Shown: one piece after another, positions 1 to 4,904 of the stretch
Position numbering within the stretch: the first letter of the stretch is position 1
Layout: the number at the start of each line of letters is the position of its first letter
Assembly (NCBI GenBank): GCA_964356135.1
Contig: CAYHGV010000113.1
Location: 1-8,244, forward strand
DNA from: CAYHGV01 sp964356135
GTDB taxonomy: Bacteria; Hydrothermota; Tepidihabitantia; CAYHGV01
Direction of reading: 5' to 3'
Length of the DNA stretch: 8,244 nt
Notes under the pieces: model-generated
What the model saw: the letters and a program-made list of their open reading frames with translations, nothing else
Told to the model about the DNA's origin: nothing
Database searches by the model: none
Translations under genes and position numbers: made by a program

Positions 1-119
1 TATCAATCCTTTGGTCTTACAAAACGTTTGACAAAGTCATAGTGTTCGCAATGACGTTTTTAGACAAACTCCACATCCTATTTAATATGTTTTCTCTGAC
101 TGTGCCGCAAAAAAACAAA

Positions 120-151
120 TAGCGGGGGCTCGATTCGAACCAGTCTCCAAG
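120..151 (-). other. tRNA 3'-end-like fragment (degenerate)
   Basis: Read on the minus strand, this stretch contains GGTTCGAATC, the usual TpsiC-loop signature, followed by a C/G-rich strand (CCCCCGC) that resembles the 3' side of an acceptor stem. The T-arm pairs imperfectly (two mismatches out of five), no matching 5' acceptor strand appears about 70 nt upstream near 190-200, and no anticodon arm is visible. I read it as a tRNA remnant rather than a functional tRNA. Such 3'-end pieces can be left by integrase-mediated recombination, but no integrase gene is visible here. Confidence 0.35.
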
Positions 152-272
152 TAGTTTTCAGGTTGTCTTTTAATTCTCATATTCGGTGGTTGGCGAGAAA
201 ACTTTGATAAATATCTGACCGGTCATCTATTCACTACATAATAATAAAACAACGGTTACGCATTGTAAAATA

Positions 273-301
273 TTGACAGAAGGCGACTCTCAGCGTATGA
301 T
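273..301 (+). promoter_or_regulatory. sigma70-type promoter of sucC
   Basis: TTGACA at 273-278, a 17-bp spacer, and TATGAT at 296-301 make a near-consensus promoter. Transcription would begin near 308-309, only 3-4 nt before the ATG at 312, so the sucC message is nearly or fully leaderless. The in-frame TTG at 273 is the first half of this -35 box and is therefore unlikely to be a translation start. Confidence 0.7.
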
Positions 302-311
302 CGAAAGCGAT

Positions 312-1502
312 ATGCGGCTTTACGAATACGAAGGCAAAAGGCTCTTCCGACGATACAGGATTCCGGTTCCCGACGGCGTCCTCATCGGTGATTTAGCCGA
401 ACTGGATAAGGTCGTCTATCCGGTCGTTATTAAAGCCCAGGTCTTTACTGGTGGCAGGGGCAAAGCCGGTGCGATAAAAATAGCCAACTCTCGACCCGAA
501 GCGGTCGAGGCAATCAGCGAACTGCGCGGTAAAATTATCAGCGGCTATAAAGTGGAAAAAGTTCTGGTTGAACGCAAGGTTGCAATCGAAAAGGAGTTTT
601 ACCTTTCCGCCACCATCGACCGGCTCAAACACCAACCATTGATCATCGCATCCTCCGAAGGCGGAATGGACATTGAAGAAATTGCCCGAACCAAACCATC
701 TGCAATCAAAAAAATTTATCTCGAAATCGGCGAGCGGCCGCAAGCTTATCTCGGCCGGACTATTGCTGCCGAAATGGGATTTACCGGTGAATCAATGAAC
801 CGGGTAGGAATAATTGTCAATTCGGTCTATGATCTCTTTTTGAACTTTGACTGCAAGCTCGTTGAGATTAACCCTCTCGCGTTAACCAAAACCGGCGAAC
901 CGGTCGCCCTCGATGCCAAAGTCGATTTGGACGAAGACGGGATGTTTCGTCATCCCGAGCTCAAGGAACTGGGAATTGAAGCCCGCCACGAAATCGGCGA
1001 GCTGACCGAGCGCGAAAAAATCGCCAAGGCTCGCGGGATTCCCTATGTTGACCTGGGCGGCAACATCGGCCTCTTTCCCGGCGGTGCCGGTTTCGGGATT
1101 GCGGCGCTTGACCTGATCAAGCGCTGCGGCGGCGAGCCGGCGAACTTTATGGATTCGGGCGGCGCACCGACCCAGGAAAACTTAAAGTTGATGCTCGGGC
1201 TGCTGATGGATAATCCTAAAGTCGTCGCCATCTTCGGGGCGCGCTTCGGCGGCATCTCGCGCTGCGACGACTGGGCAAAAGCCGTGGTTCAATATGTCGT
1301 CGAGAATAAACCGACAAAGCCGATGGTCATGCGCATGGCAGGCAACATGGAAGAAGAAGGCAGAAAGATATTCGAAGCCGCTCAAAGCGAACACCCGGAA
1401 CTGTTCAAAAACATCAAGGTCTACGCCGTCGATACGCCGATTGAAGAAGTGATAGAAGAAACGGTAAAAGTGGCAAAGAATATAATGCAAAATGAAAAGT
1501 GA
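312..1502 (+). CDS. sucC: succinate--CoA ligase (ADP-forming), beta subunit
   Basis: Beta subunit of succinyl-CoA synthetase, which with the alpha subunit interconverts succinyl-CoA plus ADP and phosphate with succinate, CoA and ATP in the cytoplasmic TCA cycle. The N-terminus (MRLYEYEGKRLF) matches the family start, so I place the start at ATG 312, giving 396 aa against about 388 in E. coli. Earlier in-frame starts at 273 and 297 fall inside the promoter. An ATP-grasp domain comes first: KAQVFTGGRGKAG near residues 41-53 and the metal-binding EINPL at about 186-190. A CoA-ligase domain follows, with GNIGLFPGGAG (about 250-260), GGEPANFMDSGG (273-284) and FGGISRCD (312-319). The last six or so codons (IMQNEK) and the stop lie inside a 7-nt repeat array, so the natural C-terminus was probably altered by an insertion. 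A closely related malate-CoA ligase subunit is a less likely alternative. Confidence 0.95.
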   Translation: MRLYEYEGKRLFRRYRIPVPDGVLIGDLAELDKVVYPVVIKAQVFTGGRGKAGAIKIANSRPEAVEAISELRGKIISGYKVEKVLVERKVAIEKEFYLSATIDRLKHQPLIIASSEGGMDIEEIARTKPSAIKKIYLEIGERPQAYLGRTIAAEMGFTGESMNRVGIIVNSVYDLFLNFDCKLVEINPLALTKTGEPVALDAKVDLDEDGMFRHPELKELGIEARHEIGELTEREKIAKARGIPYVDLGGNIGLFPGGAGFGIAALDLIKRCGGEPANFMDSGGAPTQENLKLMLGLLMDNPKVVAIFGARFGGISRCDDWAKAVVQYVVENKPTKPMVMRMAGNMEEEGRKIFEAAQSEHPELFKNIKVYAVDTPIEEVIEETVKVAKNIMQNEK

Positions 1503-1525
1503 TGAATGCAAAATGCAAAATGAGA
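1484..1525 (+). repeat. left 7-nt-period repeat array (AATGCAA-type)
   Basis: Six consecutive 7-mers: AATGCAA, AATGAAA, AGTGATG, AATGCAA, AATGCAA, AATGAGA, with two further degenerate units to about 1539. The array overlaps the last codons of sucC and supplies its stop. Read as protein it yields the KMQNE-like residues seen at the end of SucC and in the possible N-terminal extension of the next ORF. Confidence 0.8.
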
Positions 1526-1539
1526 ACGGCAGAATAAAA

Positions 1540-1899
1540 ATGCGAAATACAGAGGATTTATCCGTTCGTTTTTTAAATTTTGCAGCGCTCATTGTTCAAT
1601 TAGTCAATAAACTCTCTAAGACCGTTGCTGGACGGCATATTGGGAATCAGCTGCTGCACGCCGCCACTTCAGCAGGAGCAAACTATGAAGAGGCCTGCGG
1701 AGCGGAAAGTAGAGCGGATTTTATCCATAAAATGCAAGTTGTTTTAAAGGAGTTACGAGAATCGTTATATTGGCTGAAACTGACCGAAAAAGCGAAGCTG
1801 CTCTCGGATGAAATTCTCCCACGGGCACTCACTGAAGCCGATGAATTGGTTAAAATCATCGCTAAATCCATAATTACAGCCAAAGGGAAACTAAAATGA
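1540..1899 (+). CDS. four-helix-bundle protein, S23 / 23S-rRNA-intervening-sequence family
   Basis: A small all-helical protein of the family first seen encoded in intervening sequences of 23S rRNA; its molecular role is unknown. The diagnostic core is visible: GNQLLHAATSAGANYEEACG (about residues 35-54), then ESRADF and the helix ending LKELRESLYWLKL (about 69-81). I choose the ATG at 1540 (119 aa) because MRNTEDLSVRFLNFAALIV aligns with the usual N-terminus. Starts at 1492 and 1513 are possible and would add residues encoded by the 7-nt repeat (KMQNE). The 1492 start would overlap the end of sucC by 11 nt. No Shine-Dalgarno site precedes any of them, so expression may depend on readthrough from sucC. 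Its lodging between sucC and sucD within inverted arrays suggests transfer. The family call is firm; the function is not known. Confidence 0.88.
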   Translation: MRNTEDLSVRFLNFAALIVQLVNKLSKTVAGRHIGNQLLHAATSAGANYEEACGAESRADFIHKMQVVLKELRESLYWLKLTEKAKLLSDEILPRALTEADELVKIIAKSIITAKGKLK

Positions 1900-1934
1900 T
1901 TTTTCATTTTGCATTTTTCATTTTGCATTTTTCA
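1900..1934 (-). repeat. right 7-nt-period repeat array, inverted relative to the left one
   Basis: Five 7-mers on the plus strand alternate TTTTTCA and TTTTGCA, starting immediately after the TGA of the four-helix-bundle gene. They are the complement of the left array, so a transcript through this region could pair left with right and loop out the ORF. The array ends 11 nt before the sucD ATG and leaves sucD without a Shine-Dalgarno sequence. Confidence 0.8.
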
Positions 1935-1945
1935 TTGATTATACC

Positions 1946-2818
1946 ATGGCTATCCTAATCGATAAAAGCTCGGAAGTCCTCGTTCAGGGCATTACCGGTG
2001 CCAACGCTTCGCTCCATACCAAGTTCATGCTCGACTACGGCACAAAGGTCGTCGCCGGGGTGACGCCGGGCAAAGGCGGACAGGAGATTCACGGCGTAAA
2101 GGTCTATGACACGGTTGCGGCATGTCTCAAAGACCATCCCAATGCTTCGGTTTCAAGCATCTGGGTGCCGGCGCGATTCGCCCAAGACGCAATCCTGGAA
2201 GCAATCGATGCCGGTATTAAAACGGTCGTCGTTATCACCGAACGGATTCCGATTCACGATATGCTTGAGGTGAGAAAACGGGCGCAGGAAAAAGGCACGA
2301 CCGTCATCGGCGGCAACACGCCTGGCGTCATCAGTCCGGGGAAATGCCTCGTCGGAATGCTGCCCAAAATCGCCTTTAAGCCCGGCCGGATCGGAACCGT
2401 TGCCCGGTCCGGTGCGATCACCTACTATATCGCCAATACGCTCAATTTAGCCGGCATGGGTGAATCGACCTCGGTCGGTCTGGGCGGCGACCCGATTCTC
2501 GGCGCCAATTTCGAAGATATTTTAAGTATGTTTGAAGCCGACCCGGAAACCGATGCGGTCGTAATGGCGGGTGAAATCGGCGGGGTCTATGAAGAACTGG
2601 CTGCGCCGTTCATCAAACAGATGAAAAAACCGGTCGTAGCTTTTATTACCGGCAAAGCCGCACCGATGGGCAAACGGCTCGGCCATGCCGGTGCGATCAT
2701 CGAAGGTGAAATGGGCACCGCGGAAAATAAGATTAAAGTATTGAAGGAGAACGGCGCGATCATCGCCGAGACCCTGAGCGAAATTCCGGAGCTGATCAAA
2801 AAGGAATTAAAAACATAA
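1946..2818 (+). CDS. sucD: succinate--CoA ligase, alpha subunit
   Basis: Alpha subunit of succinyl-CoA synthetase; it binds CoA and carries the histidine that is phosphorylated during catalysis. At 290 aa it matches the usual length (289 in E. coli), and the N-terminus MAILIDKSSEVLVQGITG is typical. The CoA-binding Rossmann domain occupies about residues 1-125, with GITGANASLHTKFMLDYGTK near 15-34. The ligase domain contains GGDPILGANF (180-189), the conserved glutamate in GEIGG (E210) and the phospho-histidine loop GKRLGHAGAII, with H247. The ITEGIP motif reads ITERIP here. It forms the enzyme with SucC encoded 443 nt upstream; the intervening segment looks inserted. No ribosome-binding site is visible before the ATG, where the upstream bases are the end of the 7-nt array plus TTGATTATACC. 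Confidence 0.95.
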   Translation: MAILIDKSSEVLVQGITGANASLHTKFMLDYGTKVVAGVTPGKGGQEIHGVKVYDTVAACLKDHPNASVSSIWVPARFAQDAILEAIDAGIKTVVVITERIPIHDMLEVRKRAQEKGTTVIGGNTPGVISPGKCLVGMLPKIAFKPGRIGTVARSGAITYYIANTLNLAGMGESTSVGLGGDPILGANFEDILSMFEADPETDAVVMAGEIGGVYEELAAPFIKQMKKPVVAFITGKAAPMGKRLGHAGAIIEGEMGTAENKIKVLKENGAIIAETLSEIPELIKKELKT

Positions 2819-2824
2819 AGATTG

Positions 2825-2853
2825 AACCACAAAGAACACAAAGCACACAAAGA
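2825..2853 (+). repeat. CACAAAG repeat, period about 10
   Basis: Three copies of a CACAAAG unit at roughly 10-nt spacing begin right after the sucD stop. This begins an AT-rich, purine-biased, gene-free region that runs to about 3085. Confidence 0.6.
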
Positions 2854-2865
2854 ATTACATTATAA

Positions 2866-2900
2866 CCAAGAATCCGCCATACTGTGTGGCGGATTCTTGG
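2866..2900. repeat. perfect 14-bp inverted repeat (hairpin), dispersed family copy 1
   Basis: CCAAGAATCCGCCA at 2866-2879 pairs perfectly with TGGCGGATTCTTGG at 2887-2900 around a 7-nt loop. No T-run follows on either strand, so it is not a classical intrinsic terminator, though it could protect or end the sucD mRNA. The outer part, TCTTGGCGGACACG (2895-2908), recurs as its exact reverse complement at 7004-7017 next to a related hairpin, which points to a dispersed palindromic repeat. Confidence 0.7.
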
Positions 2901-2903
2901 CGG

Positions 2904-3083
2904 ACACGAAAAAGGACGAATTGACACGAACAACCCCAAAAAATCTATATAACCACGGAAGACACGGATAAAAAACTGAATATCCACGAATGAACACGAA
3001 AAGAACGAATTGACACGAACAAAAGAAATTTATTAAACACGGAAGACACCGAAAAATCAGAGTAATACCGAAAATACACGAAA
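2904..3083 (+). repeat. two degenerate 90-bp tandem units of the CACGAA type
   Basis: ACACGAA begins at 2904 and again at 2994, exactly 90 nt apart, and a third time at 3076. Each unit runs in order ACACGAA, a CGAATTGACACGAACAA block, an AT-rich spacer, an ACACGGAAGACAC block and an A-rich tail. The first block is identical in the two units apart from one base near its start. No open frame of note crosses the region. Confidence 0.65.
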
Positions 3084-3117
3084 AAAATTAACAAGATAAT
3101 TTATTCCAACTTAAACC

Positions 3118-3145
3118 TTGATTTCAGGGAAAGTACCCTTACAAT
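3118..3145 (+). promoter_or_regulatory. promoter of the ERCC4 nuclease gene, leaderless
   Basis: TTGATT at 3118-3123, a 16-bp spacer and TACAAT at 3140-3145. The ATG at 3153 lies 7 nt beyond the -10 box, where transcription should start, and there is no Shine-Dalgarno sequence. A short inverted repeat (AGGG/CCCT around 6 nt) sits in the spacer. Confidence 0.55.
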
Positions 3146-3152
3146 AGCTTCT

Positions 3153-3791
3153 ATGCTCTCGGTCTATGCTGATTGTCAGGAGGAAAAGTCGGGTATTCCC
3201 GGCTTTCTTCGGGACCGGGGCGTTTCGGTGATAGTAAAAAATTTAGGGGTTGGTGACTATCTCCTTTCTGACCGGGTGTGCATCGAACGGAAGACAGCGG
3301 TCGATTTTGTCGGTTCGATAAAGACGAAACGGCTGTTCAAGCAGGTCGCTCTCCTCAAAAACCATTACGAGAAACCACTCTTTTTGATTGAAGGCTACCA
3401 TTTATACAATGTCGCCGGCGTCTATCCAACCGGCATCCGCGGCGCTCTGGCAATGATTGCCATCGCCTCCGGTATCCCGGTGCTCTTCTCAAAAGATAAA
3501 TTCGACACGGTCGAGTTTTTAATTACCGTTGCCAAACAGGAGCAGATGTTGGGCCGGGAGGTTTCTTTATTTTATAAACGAAAAGCCCCTTCGCCGGCGA
3601 GCGAGCTCGAACGGATTTTGGAATCATTTCCCGGCATCGGTCCTACCATCGCCAAAGATCTATTGGTCAAGTATAAAACCGTTGGCGAAGTCCTTTCCGC
3701 CACAACCGAAGACTTAAAGACCGTGCCCAAAATCGGCGACAAAAAAGCAAAGTTAATTAAAGAAATCCTCAAACGCGAATACCAACCGTAG
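3153..3791 (+). CDS. XPF/Mus81-type ERCC4-domain nuclease with tandem HhH
   Basis: A structure-specific DNA endonuclease of the XPF/ERCC4 family, expected to cut branched DNA such as flaps, forks or repair intermediates in the cytoplasm. The 212 aa protein starts with the nuclease fold: D7-x-x-E10, GDYLLS with D35, and the catalytic signature I-E-R-K-T-A-V-D with E45, R46, K47 and D51. The usual DxRE reads DCQE, so the arginine is glutamine. Two helix-hairpin-helix motifs follow: SFPGIGPTIAKDLL (about 158-171) and VPKIGDKKAKLIKEIL (about 191-206). This is the nuclease plus HhH part of archaeal XPF/Hef without the helicase, best known from archaea and eukaryotes, so its presence beside bacterial genes hints at transfer or a lineage-specific repair gene. 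CACGAA repeats flank it on both sides. Family assignment is confident; the biological substrate is unknown. Confidence 0.9.
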   Translation: MLSVYADCQEEKSGIPGFLRDRGVSVIVKNLGVGDYLLSDRVCIERKTAVDFVGSIKTKRLFKQVALLKNHYEKPLFLIEGYHLYNVAGVYPTGIRGALAMIAIASGIPVLFSKDKFDTVEFLITVAKQEQMLGREVSLFYKRKAPSPASELERILESFPGIGPTIAKDLLVKYKTVGEVLSATTEDLKTVPKIGDKKAKLIKEILKREYQP

Positions 3792-3838
3792 CCACGAACT
3801 GACACGAAGAAAAATAACCACGAATTAACACGAATTAG
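3792..3838 (+). repeat. CACGAA repeats downstream of the nuclease gene
   Basis: CCACGAACTGACACGAAG followed by CCACGAATTAACACGAATTA, spaced at about 10 nt. It begins at the nuclease stop codon and is in the same orientation as the related repeats upstream of the gene (2904-3083), so the gene is bracketed by direct, not inverted, copies. Confidence 0.6.
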
Positions 3839-3896
3839 GAATTGGGGTCAAACCTTCAATTTTCATTCTCTCTAATGTCTATTCCTTACCCCCTGC

Positions 3897-4070
3897 GCTT
3901 TACTCCTTATGCTATACGCTTTTATTTGCATTTTTCATTAACTTTCCCTCCTTCGTCTTCCTCCCTACTGTCTACTCCCTACTTCTTACGTCTTACGTCT
4001 CACGCTTTACGCCCTACTCCTTACGCACTACACTTTTTCCCCTTGGCACTATGCACCTTGCACTGTTATT
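3897..4070. repeat. pyrimidine-rich 7-nt-periodic array (NYYYTAC-type)
   Basis: Ten consecutive 7-mers at 3962-4031 all end in AC, nine of them of the form NYYYTAC or close: TCCCTAC, TGTCTAC, TCCCTAC, TTCTTAC, GTCTTAC, GTCTCAC, GCTTTAC, GCCCTAC, TCCTTAC, GCACTAC. Before it, 3897-3938 holds further 7-mers in another phase, including TTTGCAT and TTTTCAT, which resemble the array beside the four-helix-bundle gene. After it, 4046-4066 has GCACTATGCACCTTGCAC, again spaced by 7. I see no gene in 3850-4110. Confidence 0.75.
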
Positions 4071-4112
4071 GGCCCAGCCCTATCATCATCAAAGGGAGAG
4101 ACTTGATCACAT

Positions 4113-4535
4113 TCAGGCTTTCCTAAGAAAAGTTTTTGGTGAAACTATTCTTAGCCGGGGAAGCGCTGCCTTCAACACAGTTTTTTCAATTTCCAAGAGG
4201 TCTTTATCACCGGTAATCAAAAAATCGGCATCACAAGCAAAGCAGCATTCAAGTATCATTTTATCTTTCTCATCCCGACAAATTGAAAATTTTCTCTCTG
4301 GAATGACTACTTGGGCATTAACTACAAAAGAGGCGATACCGGAAAGAAGCGACCTCAATTGGACATCGGTTATCTTACCCGAACTTTTCAGCTCAAACGG
4401 AACATCCCTGTATTCTTCAAGAAGTTGGGGTGAAATCCATAGCTCAGCATCGGCAAAGACTTTATAAATAACATTTACGGGAACACCGCCAAAGATGAAA
4501 GCAGAGATAAGAATCCCGGTGTCGACAACTACCCT
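4113..4535 (-). pseudogene. PIN-domain toxin (COG1569-like) lacking a start codon
   Basis: PIN-domain ribonuclease toxin of a VapBC-like module. The frame on the minus strand opens VVVDTGILISAF from 4532 and runs uninterrupted to the stop at 4113, about 140 codons, the family's normal length. Counting from a restored Met: D6 in VDTG, E41/E42 in SPQLLEEYRD, D89 and D92 in CRDEKD, and D111/D113 in TGDKDLL, so the acidic site is complete. The usual DTN reads DTG. There is no in-frame ATG, GTG or TTG before 4358, inside the domain, while a TAA closes the frame a short way upstream of VVVD. The junction reads AGATAGGG where AGATGAGGG would give the classic ATGA stop/start overlap with the antitoxin, so one lost G explains it. 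Alternatives are a sequence error, a +1 frameshift from the antitoxin, or initiation at an unusual codon. Confidence 0.75.
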
Positions 4536-4719
4536 ATCTTCGCGTCGCTTCGTAGATCTTTCTCCTTATTTTTTCAACAGCTTTCTCAATATCTTTAACC
4601 GTTAATGTAGTCTCACGGAAACTTTCCCGGGCAATCTTGAGAGCCGCCTCTAACCTGTCTTCGGGCGACAGCGCTGAAAGAATATAATCTTCCGGTCTAA
4701 CCCTGGTCATGGTCTTCAT
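4534..4719 (-). CDS. small helical antitoxin partner of the PIN toxin
   Basis: A 61-residue charged protein (MKTMTRVRPEDYILSALSPE at the N-terminus) predicted to be almost wholly helical, with a C-terminal stretch rich in K, E and R. I recognise no named DNA-binding fold, so the antitoxin call rests on size, charge and its position directly upstream of a PIN toxin on the same strand. The start at 4719 is supported by AAGGAGG (4733-4727) 7 nt before the ATG. The TAG stop at 4536-4534 lies at the exact point where the toxin should begin. Expected to bind and block the PIN nuclease and possibly repress its own promoter. An alternative in-frame ATG lies at 4710 but is worse spaced from the ribosome site. 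Confidence 0.7.
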   Translation of the reverse strand: MKTMTRVRPEDYILSALSPEDRLEAALKIARESFRETTLTVKDIEKAVEKIRRKIYEATRR

Positions 4720-4764
4720 CTTAATCCCTCCTTTTTTGTTTTGCTGTTTGACTTTGAAAAGGGG

Positions 4765-4783
4765 ATAATTTTAGTTAAATTAT
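4765..4783. promoter_or_regulatory. AT-rich inverted repeat in the antitoxin leader, possible operator
   Basis: ATAATTT and AAATTAT flank a 5-nt spacer, a perfect 7-bp inverted repeat between the likely promoter and the ribosome-binding site of the antitoxin. Toxin-antitoxin operons are usually autoregulated through such palindromes. The AT-rich composition makes chance possible. Confidence 0.3.
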
Positions 4784-4802
4784 TTGAATCTCTCATACCT
4801 AC

Positions 4803-4830
4803 AATTTACTGGCTTTTGAAATCAAGTCAA
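4803..4830 (-). promoter_or_regulatory. promoter of the toxin-antitoxin operon
   Basis: On the minus strand, TTGACT (4830-4825), a 16-bp spacer and TAAATT (4808-4803), giving a leader of about 75 nt before the antitoxin ATG. A 9-bp direct repeat CTGGCTTTT at 4809-4817 and 4852-4860 brackets the -35 region. Confidence 0.45.
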
Positions 4831-4871
4831 GCTCGATTTTTTTCGATAGGTCTGGCTTTTATTTCTCCCCA

Positions 4872-4899
4872 TTTTGCATTCTGCATTTTACATTGAACT
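4872..4899. repeat. short 7-nt-period array (TTTTGCA-type)
   Basis: TTTTGCA, TTCTGCA, TTTTACA, TTGAACT: the same 7-nt family and plus-strand orientation as the array at 1900-1934. It sits just past the 3' end of the solenoid gene and upstream of the antitoxin promoter. Confidence 0.6.
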
Positions 4900-4904
4900 C
4901 TTTT

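Larger units (their letters stand above)
1481..1943. mobile_element. putative four-helix-bundle insertion element between sucC and sucD
   Basis: A segment of about 460 bp separates two genes that are normally adjacent. It consists of a 7-nt-period array (1484-1525), a four-helix-bundle ORF (1540-1899) and the same array in inverted orientation (1900-1934). The 15-nt sequence AATGCAAAATGAAAA at 1484-1498 recurs as its exact reverse complement at 1901-1915 and again at 1915-1929. TATA lies just outside or at both ends (1481-1484 and 1940-1943) and could be a short target duplication, but it is too AT-rich to weigh much. There is no transposase. That this is mobile is inference from its position and structure. 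Confidence 0.5.

Noticed and set aside
3..122. Open frame of about 40 codons at the window start
   Set aside because: No recognisable protein character, no support beyond lack of stops, and it runs into the tRNA-like fragment.
273..311. Upstream TTG (273) or ATG (297) as the sucC start
   Set aside because: These fall in a near-consensus promoter (TTGACA-17-TATGAT), and the family N-terminus begins at ATG 312.
1492..1539. N-terminal extension of the four-helix-bundle protein as real coding sequence
   Set aside because: It is translated from the 7-nt repeat and does not align with the family; the ATG at 1540 fits better, though the longer form cannot be excluded.
2866..2900. Intrinsic terminator for sucD
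   Set aside because: The hairpin is strong but is followed by GGACACGAAAAAGG rather than a T-run, and a second related copy lies elsewhere, so a dispersed repeat fits better.
2825..4031. CRISPR array
   Set aside because: The repeats are short, degenerate and contiguous at 7, 10 or 90 nt; there are no constant 25-40-nt repeats with unique spacers and no cas genes.
3842..4126. Plus-strand ORF of 94 codons
   Set aside because: Encoded by a 7-nt-periodic pyrimidine tract; its Ser/Thr/Pro/Tyr/Leu-rich product is low complexity and it has no ribosome site.
4051..4467. Plus-strand ORF of 138 codons
   Set aside because: Antisense to the PIN toxin frame, which carries clear family motifs on the minus strand.
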